Shown: positions 18,445 through 27,583 of the stretch, piece by piece | Layout: each line of letters starts with the position of its first letter | Position numbering within the stretch: position 1 is the first letter of the stretch | DNA from: Akkermansiaceae bacterium UBA5688 | GTDB taxonomy: Bacteria > Verrucomicrobiota > Verrucomicrobiia > Verrucomicrobiales > Akkermansiaceae | Reading direction: 5' to 3' | DNA: 64,000 bases | Assembly: GCA_002420315.1 (NCBI GenBank) | Contig: DIHU01000219.1 | Coordinates: forward strand, 26,947-90,946 | Translations under genes and position numbers: made by a program | The notes under the pieces: model-generated | Databases searched by the model: none | Told to the model about the DNA's origin: nothing | The model's input: the letters and a program-made list of their open reading frames with translations, nothing else

Positions 18445-20595
18445 CTATAAAAAGAAATAAACTGGAGAATCCCCGACTTCCTTGATTCCGGTCACATCGC
18501 CAGTCGCATTTAGAGCCTTCCTGAACTCGAACGACCAAGGTCCAGAGTAGGTTCTCCCATTACACCACATCATTATTATTTTCTCGTCGCCCCGCTCAAA
18601 GCGAAATGCGTATACGTCGTCTTCCATTTCTAATTTTTCCAAGAAAGTCGCCGAACCCAGCTGCTCTAAAAAAACACGAAGCATCTTAAATCCAATCCGT
18701 TCGCGCCATCCGCCTTCGGCTCGCTCATCGACCAGTCCAAATCCGTGAGCCACCAAACGCCACCAGTAGACCCTGTCGACAAAACCAGAGCACACTGAGA
18801 TTACAAGATACCTTAACATATAGACTCCATAGTCGAATTCGCTCACACTAAGGGGGTGCTCAGGCGCATCAGGATCCACGTGAGCTGCCGTTACTGGAGA
18901 CCAAATCCCCCCTCCTTCAAGGGGCCAATTCACCTCCGAGATAATCACTTGGTCATCACAAGCAGGCACAACCCTCGCAATTGCTCGCAGTAATCCGCAT
19001 TTCTCAAGAGTGCTAAATCTTCCCTGAAAATTTTCCGGGGCTCCCCTTCGATCCACATAAAGATGATGGGACAAAGCTCCGTAGTGAAGTCCATCAGGGG
19101 CACTTTCAAAAGCTGAGAGGACATAATGATACTCGAAATCGATACAAGCGGGCCCCGTAAAGGTTATTTCAGGGAACTTCTCCTGTAACTTTAAAATCGG
19201 CGACAATAAGGCGACCTGATCATCTGGTCCATGAACACCCCATTTCATCCGGTTGACCGCGTGACAAATCTCTACAGCCGTTACAAGCCCGCCAATTTCA
19301 TCTAGCACAAAACTCAAAAATCTAGCCCACGAATCTGGCTCGCTGACAGCTCCACGATCCTGAACCATCGCGATCATCACCTTGCGTCCAGAAGCAACCA
19401 GTTCCTTCACCTGAGCAACCCCCTCCTTCCAACACGACATCCCTTCATGGTGACAAAATCGCAAAAGAACCGACACCCCTTCCAACTTCTCCAATAACTC
19501 CAGTTGGCGATTAAAATCCAGATCTGTTGATTCAAGCGCCACTCCAAATCGCCCTTTCAAATCAACCCGGCTCTGGTAGGCCAACGGGAGTTGCCTACGG
19601 TATTCACGCCAAATTCTTCCTGCGAATTTCAAAACTGACCAAGCAACTTTGTAGTGCCTTCCCAGAGAATAATATCGTTTCCTCTCATATCTCTCCATCG
19701 TGATCGATGCCTGCGCCGATTCCCGGTCCCAAATCCAAATATTCTGCACCTCGGGATAACTCCCAACTGCCTTCCGAGACCGTTTACGAAATGGATGACG
19801 CCATCTGCGGCTTCGCTCCCACCATTCAAACCCCCTCCGACGGGAACGCATCTCTTTGGTGAATTCTCGAGGTGGATTCCCCTTCCAATAAATCCTCACC
19901 AACACATTCAGAAACGCTGAAGGCAGTCGTATCCTCGAAAAATCCTGCGCTCGCTCTTTCGCGCTCAGGTCCTCCCTGATTCGCCCGCGATTAAGGTCAA
20001 TAAACTGGACCTCTCCCCACTCACCTTTGCTTGAAACCTGAAATTCCATGTTTTGATTTCCCAGATCCCGATGCCAAAATCCAACATCATGCATCCGCCG
20101 AATCGCAGAAGCGATATGACTTAATCTTGCTACCAAAAATCGACAATCCGCCTTCTCATGGTAGGCCTGAATCAGCGAATCCTTAAAGCTAATTAACGAT
20201 TCGACATAATCCGAAAGATAAAAACTCTCCAGTAAATGCTTACCTTCCCAGCGATCGAAATAGGCTATAGGTTGAGGCGTTCCAACTCCTCGGCTTTTCA
20301 AAAAATTACCAGCCTTAAACGAACGCTCAGCCTTGCTACCTTTCCTAAAGTCATAGAAGTCCTTGAGACATCCCTGCCGACCGAAGGCTTTCACAGCAAC
20401 CTTCAAAGACTTCCCATTCTTTTCCAAATCGAGCACCACTACCCGGTGCCTCCCCTCGGATAAAACCCCTTTCTTTACAGATCTAGCCCGCTCCCCAAAT
20501 CCGCTTAGAGACTCTTCGTCAAAGAATGATTTAAAAGCGGAAAGCACCTGTCCTTGGAACTTCCCTACTGAAAGCTTCTCCACGCCACTTTTCAT
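18445..20595 (-). CDS. Lipopolysaccharide kinase-like domain fused to a degenerate TIM-barrel glycosidase-like domain
   Basis: A 716-residue two-domain protein. Residues 1 to about 235 form a WaaP/InaA/RIO-like kinase: VAVKAF with Lys69 for ATP, HRDLGNQN with catalytic Asp177 and Asn182, and FIDLNRGR with metal-binding Asp200. A basic linker (about 240-345) follows. Residues about 350-716 resemble a clan GH-A barrel: GVALES, VLLRFCHHEG, VEICHAVN at the strand-4 position where NEP is expected, and IISEVNWP with Glu554 at the nucleophile position. Asn-Glu of the acid/base motif is replaced by His-Ala (445-446), so hydrolysis is doubtful and sugar binding is more likely. No signal peptide is seen. 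It is divergent from a second kinase-like gene and sits among lipid A genes. Confidence 0.72.
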   Translation of the reverse strand: MKSGVEKLSVGKFQGQVLSAFKSFFDEESLSGFGERARSVKKGVLSEGRHRVVVLDLEKNGKSLKVAVKAFGRQGCLKDFYDFRKGSKAERSFKAGNFLKSRGVGTPQPIAYFDRWEGKHLLESFYLSDYVESLISFKDSLIQAYHEKADCRFLVARLSHIASAIRRMHDVGFWHRDLGNQNMEFQVSSKGEWGEVQFIDLNRGRIREDLSAKERAQDFSRIRLPSAFLNVLVRIYWKGNPPREFTKEMRSRRRGFEWWERSRRWRHPFRKRSRKAVGSYPEVQNIWIWDRESAQASITMERYERKRYYSLGRHYKVAWSVLKFAGRIWREYRRQLPLAYQSRVDLKGRFGVALESTDLDFNRQLELLEKLEGVSVLLRFCHHEGMSCWKEGVAQVKELVASGRKVMIAMVQDRGAVSEPDSWARFLSFVLDEIGGLVTAVEICHAVNRMKWGVHGPDDQVALLSPILKLQEKFPEITFTGPACIDFEYHYVLSAFESAPDGLHYGALSHHLYVDRRGAPENFQGRFSTLEKCGLLRAIARVVPACDDQVIISEVNWPLEGGGIWSPVTAAHVDPDAPEHPLSVSEFDYGVYMLRYLVISVCSGFVDRVYWWRLVAHGFGLVDERAEGGWRERIGFKMLRVFLEQLGSATFLEKLEMEDDVYAFRFERGDEKIIMMWCNGRTYSGPWSFEFRKALNATGDVTGIKEVGDSPVYFFL

Positions 20596-20727
20596 CCTGC
20601 TGAAGAGATTACAAAACAGTCGAAAAAAGACAATGCGGTTTCTTCCACCCTACTTTCCACTCGACCCTTAGGCATCCGGTCGATAAGTTTTGAAGCCTTA
20701 AAACTTCCTTTAAAGGTAATTGCAATA

Positions 20728-21384
20728 GTGAGCCAGAATCTAATCAACCTTCCCTCTGACTGCCAAATCATTGGTCGAGGACTTTTCTGCTCTTGCTACC
20801 TCCACCCAGAAGACAACTCTATTTGCATCAAACTTCCGACCACTCATAAAAAGGCACGCAAACGTCAAAAAGCCGATGAAGCTTACTATCGAAAGCTTCA
20901 TCAAAATAAAGCAGATCTAACTTATATTAGTGATTATTTGGGCTCCTGCCAAACCACCCTCGGATCCGGCCAACTATACCAGTATATCAAGGACAGTAAT
21001 GGCCAGACCTCAAAAACACTCAATCACTATCTCTCGAACTACTCCAAAACAACGGAGGAGCTTTGCACTCATCTCGCCAAGCTAGGCCGCTATCTTCTAG
21101 AAAATCATATTCTTGTTAGTGACCTCCACGGCAACAACATCGTTTTTCAACATCTCAATAAAAACTCAAAGAAACTCATGATCGTAGACGGAATTGGCGA
21201 CCGCGTTATTTTTACAGCGCTTAACTTTTTCAACTCAATCAAAGAAGGTAAAATCATTCGCCGATGGAATAGATTTATCAAACGACTTCAAGATGACCAC
21301 CCATCTGCTTCCCTACCGAAGGAAAAACTTTATCTAGGGGGAGAACCCTTCATAGACACTAAGACGACCAAAATAGCTCGCTGA
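20728..21384 (+). CDS. YrbL-like protein kinase-fold protein
   Basis: A 218-residue protein resembling the PhoP-regulated YrbL family. It opens with IIGRGLFCSCYLHPEDNSICIKL, where the lysine is the ATP-binding residue, has SDLHGNNIVF in place of the catalytic HRD loop, and MIVDGIGD for the metal-binding Asp. YrbL-like proteins have a kinase fold; their substrate is not established. The GTG start follows TAAAGG. It is transcribed divergently, 132 bases from the kinase-glycosidase fusion, suggesting common control and a shared role in LPS sugar or lipid phosphorylation. Confidence 0.75.
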   Translation: MSQNLINLPSDCQIIGRGLFCSCYLHPEDNSICIKLPTTHKKARKRQKADEAYYRKLHQNKADLTYISDYLGSCQTTLGSGQLYQYIKDSNGQTSKTLNHYLSNYSKTTEELCTHLAKLGRYLLENHILVSDLHGNNIVFQHLNKNSKKLMIVDGIGDRVIFTALNFFNSIKEGKIIRRWNRFIKRLQDDHPSASLPKEKLYLGGEPFIDTKTTKIAR

Positions 21385-21416
21385 ACGACTTTCGCCGATT
21401 CCGCTAACCTCTTCTA

Positions 21417-23162
21417 CTAGGCCTTCGCCCGCTCCGAAATAATTGCCCCCTGATCGAGCTCAATCACGCGGCTTGCAATTTTGGTAGTAGAAAGACGATG
21501 GGCAATCAACAAGGTCGTGCGACCTTTCACTAAATCTGCTAAAGCCGATTGAATAATTGCTTCACTTTCATTATCGAGAGCACTGGTCGCTTCATCCAAA
21601 AGAAGGATTGGCGCATCCTTCAGAAACGCTCTCGCAATGGCAATTCGTTGTCGTTGTCCCCCCGATAGACTTCTTCCCATTTCGGAAACCGGCGTATCGT
21701 AACCTTGCTCCTGTTTGAGAATAAACTCATGTGCATTTGCCCTTTTTGCTGCACTTATGACTTCTTCCTCATTGGCACCCGGAAGCCCAAGAAGAATATT
21801 CTCCCTAATCGTACCTTGAAATAAAACTGCAGTTTGGGAGACCACCGCCACTCGATCACGAAGATCACTCTTGGACCATTTCCTCACATTCAGACCACTC
21901 ACCGAAACACTTCCCGAATTCACATCATAAAAACGCGGGATCAAATTAAAGAGACTTGATTTTCCCCCTCCACTCGGACCAATCAGGGCCACACATTGAC
22001 CGGGTTCAATCGTAAGATTAATTCCACGTAGGATGAGCTCATCACCATAGCCGAAGGATACATCCTTAAAAACAATACGACTTTTAAAAATCTCTGGTGT
22101 CTCAGGACACTTAGGATCATCCAAATGATCAACAGCGAAAGAAATCTCTTCTAATCGCTCAAGAGAAGCATCAGCCTGCCGCAAGTTCGCCTGAATAGCT
22201 CCCAACTTTTTTACCGGCTCATAGCAGAGATACAACGCCATCGCGATAGCCATAAAACTAGAAAGCTTCATCCCCTGTTGCGCTCCCAGATAGATTGCCA
22301 CCGTCAAGCCAATTACTGATATAAATTCCACCGATGGTGAAATGAGGGTCTTGTATTTAACCACCTTCATCGAATAACGGATCACCTCCTGAATTCGATT
22401 GCGAAATTTTTGCACGACCGCCCCCTGAAGATTATAGGCCCGAATCTCGAGTGGCGCCTGAATTGACTCAGAAATCTGCCCACTTAAATCGCCAGCATTA
22501 GCCTGCAATTTACGGGCTTTCCCACCCAAACGCTTCGCAAGCGCGCGTAGTGGGAGGACGCACAACGGAATAGAAAAAATTGAAAAGAGAACCAGAGAGG
22601 TGCCCTGGTTCGAAGCAGCTTCTGAGATCAAAAAAACTAAAGCTGCAATTAAGACCGCAGGTTGCTTGATAATATCAACGGCCACTTTTCCCACCGTCGA
22701 ACGAACAACTTCAGCATCTCCCACAAGCCGCGATAGCAAATCACCCGCCTGTCGCTTCTGAAAAAACGCTACAGGAAGGATCTGTAGCCTAGTAAAAACT
22801 TCGTCACGAATCTGTTCCAAAAAACGATATCCACAATAACTCATCAAATAGGTATTCAGAAACCCACCAAGCGCCCGAAAGAAAAACATCAGAGGAAGCC
22901 ACGCACAGGCAACAGGAAGCAGCCACTCACCCGGCAACTGATCAAACCAACTCATCAAGCCTTCCACAAAGAAGCTGTTTTCCGGCTCTCCTTCCCCAAG
23001 ACTAACTTGATCGTCTTTAAAAATTAAAGGAAAGACCACCTTTGCCGCAAGCGGCAACCCTGCTCCAGTCGCCGCCGCATAGACTAGTCCGGACAAAACA
23101 CTTCCAAGAAGCTGCCATTTGACCGGCTTAAAGTATTTGAAATAAGGCAGAAAGCGCTTCAT
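21417..23162 (-). CDS. msbA: MsbA-type ABC exporter (lipid A flippase-like)
   Basis: A 581-residue half-transporter: six membrane segments in residues 1-320, then an ATPase domain with Walker A GPSGGGKS at 395-402, Q-loop VVSQ near 441, signature LSGGQ at 499-503, Walker B ILLLDEA near 519-525 and switch His555. Domain order and length match MsbA, which flips lipid A-core across the inner membrane. A multidrug or peptide exporter of the same family is possible, but the neighbouring lipid A acyltransferase and kdsD favour MsbA. It is divergent from kdsD with 87 bases between starts. Confidence 0.82.
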   Translation of the reverse strand: MKRFLPYFKYFKPVKWQLLGSVLSGLVYAAATGAGLPLAAKVVFPLIFKDDQVSLGEGEPENSFFVEGLMSWFDQLPGEWLLPVACAWLPLMFFFRALGGFLNTYLMSYCGYRFLEQIRDEVFTRLQILPVAFFQKRQAGDLLSRLVGDAEVVRSTVGKVAVDIIKQPAVLIAALVFLISEAASNQGTSLVLFSIFSIPLCVLPLRALAKRLGGKARKLQANAGDLSGQISESIQAPLEIRAYNLQGAVVQKFRNRIQEVIRYSMKVVKYKTLISPSVEFISVIGLTVAIYLGAQQGMKLSSFMAIAMALYLCYEPVKKLGAIQANLRQADASLERLEEISFAVDHLDDPKCPETPEIFKSRIVFKDVSFGYGDELILRGINLTIEPGQCVALIGPSGGGKSSLFNLIPRFYDVNSGSVSVSGLNVRKWSKSDLRDRVAVVSQTAVLFQGTIRENILLGLPGANEEEVISAAKRANAHEFILKQEQGYDTPVSEMGRSLSGGQRQRIAIARAFLKDAPILLLDEATSALDNESEAIIQSALADLVKGRTTLLIAHRLSTTKIASRVIELDQGAIISERAKA

Positions 23163-23249
23163 CGACGATTGGGAGGTTAGCTCAATCCTTAAGAACCATC
23201 CAGACTTACTTGGGTTGACCAGAAGCAGCTCATACGTCAGTCTAATCCT

Positions 23250-24221
23250 GTGGATTTGATCGAAAAAGCCCGGAAGGTCATAGGGATTGAGACCTCGCAG
23301 CTCAACCGGCTAGCCGCGAGGCTCGATGAAAACTTTAGTAAAGCTCTTGGCGCCTTAGAAGAAACTCTCAAGGCTGGGCATAAAATCGTCGTAATTGGAG
23401 TCGGCAAGTCCGAGCACATTGGGAACAAGTTCGTGGCGACCTTAAACAGCACTGGCGCCACTACCGTAGGCCTCAATTGTCAAAATGCCCTGCACGGCGA
23501 TCTTGGCATGCTTTCAGTCGGAGACCTTGTCATCGCTCTCAGTCATTCCGGAGAAACATCCGAAATGATCAGCTTGCTCCCTCACGCAAAAAAGCGCGCT
23601 TCTCAAATCATTACCATAACCGGAGATACCAAATCCACCTTGGCCAAATACAGCGACATCATCCTCGATACCCATATTGAAAAAGAAGCCTGCCCTCTTC
23701 AGCTCGCACCGACTTCAAGTTCGACCAACATGCTTGTTCTCTGTGACGCACTGGCCATGGTCCTTCTTGAAAAACGAGGCTTCCACTCAAAGGATTTTGC
23801 CGAGCTTCATCCCGGTGGCAGCCTTGGAAAATATCTGTTGAGTCGGGTTTCTGACATCATGCGTAGCGGTTCAACCTTTGCTAAAGTCCCCACCACTTCT
23901 CTCGTCCAAGAAGGCGTTCTTGCGATGCTAGAATGCCGGGCCGGAGCAGCTGTCATTGTTGACCCTAAAGGCAAGCTGGCTGGTATTTTCACCCACGGAG
24001 ATTTTGTTCGAGGCTATCAAACGAACCGGGAAATTGGAGATACTCCTATTTCTGACCATATGACTATTAATCCAATTACCGTTCACGAAAATGACCTCGC
24101 GGCCGAAGTTGTCCGCGTTCTCCGTGAACATCGCATCGATGATCTCGTCGTTATCAATAATGCCGGTGAAGCAATCGGCCTAGTTGACGTTCAAGATCTA
24201 TCCCGTCACGGACTAAGTTAA
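23250..24221 (+). CDS. kdsD: D-arabinose-5-phosphate isomerase
   Basis: A 323-residue enzyme that converts ribulose-5-phosphate to arabinose-5-phosphate, the first dedicated step to Kdo. The SIS domain (residues 1 to about 195) has VIGVGKSEHIGNKF, IALSHSGETSEM and HPGGSLGK, all typical of KdsD. Two CBS domains follow (about 205-320). The start is GTG at 23250 without a clear Shine-Dalgarno motif. It is divergent from msbA and ends ten bases from the convergent PQQ-repeat gene. Together with waaA it shows that the organism makes Kdo-containing LPS. Confidence 0.93.
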   Translation: MDLIEKARKVIGIETSQLNRLAARLDENFSKALGALEETLKAGHKIVVIGVGKSEHIGNKFVATLNSTGATTVGLNCQNALHGDLGMLSVGDLVIALSHSGETSEMISLLPHAKKRASQIITITGDTKSTLAKYSDIILDTHIEKEACPLQLAPTSSSTNMLVLCDALAMVLLEKRGFHSKDFAELHPGGSLGKYLLSRVSDIMRSGSTFAKVPTTSLVQEGVLAMLECRAGAAVIVDPKGKLAGIFTHGDFVRGYQTNREIGDTPISDHMTINPITVHENDLAAEVVRVLREHRIDDLVVINNAGEAIGLVDVQDLSRHGLS

Positions 24222-24231
24222 ACCCACAGCT

Positions 24232-25557
24232 CTACTTGGCTGAGAGATCTACCTTCACTAACTCTTTATCATTCCTCAAATAAGCTGCCTTTCCTGCAAA
24301 GGCAGGCCCACTCCAAACAACTGGACGCCCATAAGCCTCGTTGGTTGGCTCAAGGACATGTTGGCGGCCCATTTCACGATATCCCTTCCGCGAGAGCTGC
24401 GCTAAAATCAGATCTCCATTTTCATTGAAGATCCAATAATTCCCAGACTCCTCGTGACGCGTCAGATGGGCTGTGCCATGGCTTCCACCTTTTAAGCGAT
24501 GCTCCTCGTCTACTGTAGGCTGCATTGTGGACCAGAATCTCTCTCCATTTTCCACCGATGCCGCAACCAACTGGCTGGATCGGACATCACATCCGTAAAT
24601 AACCCCATCATGGATCAGCGGCGTGCTATTACAGCAATAGAGCGCAGTTTTGGGTTTTCCCCGCCATATGAACTTAGCGGTCGGTTCATTTTCACCGAGC
24701 TTAATCATGGCGCCAACCGTCCCAATCCCACTCGCAAAAAGTTTATTTCCCACAAGCCGCGGCGTCATCACTGACATTCCATAAATCGGCTTGAGAGGAA
24801 GTTCCCAGTATTTTTCTCCTGTTTTGGGATTTAGGGAATTAATTGCCTCTGGATGCCAAATTAAGAGTTGCTCCGTTTTGCCAACTTTCACCATTGAAGG
24901 GGGGCAATAACCTTGGTTTCTCGCATCAAGCGCCTTCCACTTCACCCTACCAGTCATGGCATCAAATGCCACCGCAACACTCCCCTCTCCACCGACAAGG
25001 CAATACAAAGTATCACCAACCACTAGTGGATGAGCAGAGAACCCCCAAATAGGAAGCCCAGCATCAAAATCCTTTTGGAAATTCTTTTCCCACTTCTTGT
25101 CCCCAGTCTTGGCGTTAAGCGCAACAAGATCCCCCATCCCGCCTAAAAAATAAACCAACCCATTTGCAATCGTAGGAGTAGCACGGGGCCCCCCGGGATA
25201 AGAAAGCCTATAAGTCCGACTTTCTTCATATTTCCAAATCTCCTCTCCTGTTACAGCATCTAAGCAAAGCAATCTCTCTCTTCCTTGCCACGTTACAGCT
25301 CTCCCGGGATTATTCACCAATTCGCCCTCAGAGCGCTGGTAGTCAGATACATAAACTCGACCATCGGCAACTGCAGGTCCCGAGTATCCCCAACCGACTG
25401 GAACCCGCCACACCACAGGCGCACCAGACTTCGGTAGATCTGTTCTAATCCCATTTTCCCTCCATACCCCATCCGCCTTCTCACCCATCCAACGGGGCCA
25501 ATCATCAGCAGATGCAATTAGAATTCCGGTAACACACAGCAAAATGAAAGTTTTCAT
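24232..25557 (-). CDS. Secreted PQQ-like beta-propeller protein
   Basis: A 441-residue protein with a signal peptide (MKTFILLCVTGILIASA). At least five PQQ/WD-type blades are visible by their repeated form: VYVSDYQ, LLCLDAVTGEEIWKYE, LVALNAKTGDKKWEKN, AVAFDAMTGRVKW and LNPKTGEKYWEL. Such propellers in this phylum are usually exported and serve as binding scaffolds rather than quinoprotein dehydrogenases; no dehydrogenase active site is evident. BamB has the same fold but differs in length and is usually a lipoprotein, and no lipobox is seen here. It is monocistronic. Confidence 0.85.
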   Translation of the reverse strand: MKTFILLCVTGILIASADDWPRWMGEKADGVWRENGIRTDLPKSGAPVVWRVPVGWGYSGPAVADGRVYVSDYQRSEGELVNNPGRAVTWQGRERLLCLDAVTGEEIWKYEESRTYRLSYPGGPRATPTIANGLVYFLGGMGDLVALNAKTGDKKWEKNFQKDFDAGLPIWGFSAHPLVVGDTLYCLVGGEGSVAVAFDAMTGRVKWKALDARNQGYCPPSMVKVGKTEQLLIWHPEAINSLNPKTGEKYWELPLKPIYGMSVMTPRLVGNKLFASGIGTVGAMIKLGENEPTAKFIWRGKPKTALYCCNSTPLIHDGVIYGCDVRSSQLVAASVENGERFWSTMQPTVDEEHRLKGGSHGTAHLTRHEESGNYWIFNENGDLILAQLSRKGYREMGRQHVLEPTNEAYGRPVVWSGPAFAGKAAYLRNDKELVKVDLSAK

Positions 25558-25841
25558 GTGTCGAGAATCCCTTCCTCCTTCAAAAAGTCAATCCAGCTTC
25601 AGTTAAACAGTTTTCCAAATTTAGGCTCACCATTCGTCATGGTTGTTGGGACAAACCTACATAACTCTGATGAATTAACTGAAAATATCATGTTCTAGGA
25701 CACTATCGTTTCGATTTGCGAATCACACTTGAGCGAACGTAGTGATTTTTTCAGATCGGTCCCACAAGCGATTGCTAGAACCAGCCTTTGGCCTTGCCTT
25801 CACCGTTACTCGGTGTTGACTCCTCAAAAGCCAAACACACT

Positions 25842-26342
25842 GTGAACGCATTCGAAATCTACCAGAAAATCGACCCTTCTCCCATCAGCGACATGTTCCT
25901 CTGGATCCGGGAGAATGACCGTCAACTTTACAAATCAGCGATCGCTTCCCTCACCGCAAACCGGAACCTCCGACCTGTTTTCGTTGAGAAAAAACCGGTC
26001 ACGGAACAGATCAGTTGGCTGCATAAGACCCTAAAACTGAAAACCAGCGATACTATCGGTGAACACCTCTTTCAGGTCTACTTCATGAAAGGGCAGCAAG
26101 AGCTTCTAATCGGATTCTGCGACGGTATGGGAATCGAACATGATGGAGAAGGCTCAGTCGAAGGAGCTCTCCCCGATGCTCTTGATGATGAGAAACTTAA
26201 ATCTACCATAGACAGCCTCATCGAAGCACATGACCCAAAATTGGTGACTCTTTACCTCAGAGTCTTTAACCTGCAGACTCAGAATGGGTGGGCGAACCTC
26301 GTCAAGACGCTCGAAAGCGACGAGCGACTCATTCTAGTTTAG
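25842..26342 (+). CDS. Small protein of unknown function
   Basis: A protein of about 166 residues, acidic and helical, with no motif I recognise (contains MFLWIRENDRQLYKSAI, ISWLHKTLKL and DALDDEKLKSTIDSLIEAHD). It lacks a signal peptide and membrane segments, so it is probably cytoplasmic. The frame also has a TTG at 25788; the GTG at 25842 is chosen because MNAFEIYQKI makes a more ordinary N-terminus, but neither has a good ribosome-binding site. Its stop codon overlaps that of the convergent aminotransferase gene by four bases. Confidence 0.6.
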   Translation: MNAFEIYQKIDPSPISDMFLWIRENDRQLYKSAIASLTANRNLRPVFVEKKPVTEQISWLHKTLKLKTSDTIGEHLFQVYFMKGQQELLIGFCDGMGIEHDGEGSVEGALPDALDDEKLKSTIDSLIEAHDPKLVTLYLRVFNLQTQNGWANLVKTLESDERLILV

Positions 26343-27583
26343 GAGGCATCTAAAAGTCGCCTTAGCGCGGTAAGCGCATAATCTAACTCCCCTTCCGAAA
26401 TCTGGAAGGGAGGGGTGAAAGAAAGGACGTTCCCTTCCGGTCCATCCACTAGAAAAAGAATCCCTTCGGCTAAAAGTGAAGTTAATAATCCGCCGGTTGG
26501 ACGATTCAATTCAAGCCCCCACATCAAGCCGCGACCACGCACCTCTCGAACCGCTTCGTGATCAAATTCCTGTAGCGCGCTAGAAAGCCTTTGTGAGGCT
26601 TCTTCCACCATTCGAATTGTCGTATCCCTCTCAAAAATCTCTAGCGATTTCAATGCCATGGCACAACCTACCGGATGCCCCAAAAAGGTACTGGTATGCA
26701 ATGCCTCCCCAGGACTTTCAGGCCACTGATCCATAATATCTTCTTTGCCCACGCAAGCAGAAATTGGAAACCCTCCACTCATCGCTTTTCCAATACAAAT
26801 TAGATCAGGGACTACACCTTCCCACTCACCGGCGAACCACTTTCCCGTTCGATAAAAACCAGTGTAAATCTCATCAAAAATCAAGAGAGCATTGTGCTCA
26901 TTACACCAATCTCTTAGTGCTAATAAAAATCCGGCAGGAGGAATCACCTTCCCACCACGTCCTTGAATAGGTTCTACTAAAACCGCCCCAATCTCATCAT
27001 CGTTGGGTAGCTCAAACGAACCATATTTTACCCGATTGGTCACGTCCGCTAATTGATCTATAAAAGGACCCCTAAACTTTTCAAGATCAGTGCCGAGCAA
27101 GCTTCCATAACCTAGCCCATGGTAACCATCAGTAAAAGCCATCACCTTACGCTTTCCAGTCGCCAGCCGCGCCGTTTTAAGCGCCGTTTCCACCGCTTCA
27201 AATCCTGAATTTGAAAGAACTACTTTTCCCGAACCAGCGCCCCACTTCTCAAAAGTTAATTTTGAAAGTTGCTCACACAACTCAACCTTTAAAGCGGTTG
27301 GATGAACATCGCCCATACCATGAAGCAGTTGCTCGCTTTGCTCCTTCATAGCCTCCACGATTTCAGGATTCCGGTGCCCAAGGCCTGCAACTCCAAAAGC
27401 GCTAGTAAAGTCCAAGAAACGGTTCCCATCTGCGTCCCACACGTTCACTCCACTCGCCCTATCCCAGAAAACTGGCCACAAATGATTCATATAAGTCACA
27501 TTCCGACTTTCATGCTCGCGAAGCCTTGCCGCCAACGCTTGCGAGCGAGGCCCAGGAATACTCGTTATTATTTCAGGAATCAT
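26339..27583 (-). CDS. Class III pyridoxal-phosphate aminotransferase
   Basis: A 414-residue fold-type I PLP enzyme of the acetylornithine/GABA aminotransferase class. The phosphate loop region is SNSGFEA near 124-130, DGYHG is at 152-156, the ring-binding Asp is 237 in IFDEIYTG, and the Schiff-base lysine is 266 in CIGKAMSGGFP. The amino donor and acceptor cannot be told; lysine or omega-amino acid aminotransferases are as likely as ornithine ones. The start overlaps the stop of the rhomboid gene by four bases, and both follow secG, so the three form one operon with no obvious metabolic link. Confidence 0.87.
   Translation of the reverse strand: MIPEIITSIPGPRSQALAARLREHESRNVTYMNHLWPVFWDRASGVNVWDADGNRFLDFTSAFGVAGLGHRNPEIVEAMKEQSEQLLHGMGDVHPTALKVELCEQLSKLTFEKWGAGSGKVVLSNSGFEAVETALKTARLATGKRKVMAFTDGYHGLGYGSLLGTDLEKFRGPFIDQLADVTNRVKYGSFELPNDDEIGAVLVEPIQGRGGKVIPPAGFLLALRDWCNEHNALLIFDEIYTGFYRTGKWFAGEWEGVVPDLICIGKAMSGGFPISACVGKEDIMDQWPESPGEALHTSTFLGHPVGCAMALKSLEIFERDTTIRMVEEASQRLSSALQEFDHEAVREVRGRGLMWGLELNRPTGGLLTSLLAEGILFLVDGPEGNVLSFTPPFQISEGELDYALTALRRLLDAS

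Noticed and set aside
24232..25557. PQQ-dependent dehydrogenase or BamB
   Set aside because: No dehydrogenase active-site residues and no lipobox; the blade repeats alone support only a beta-propeller.
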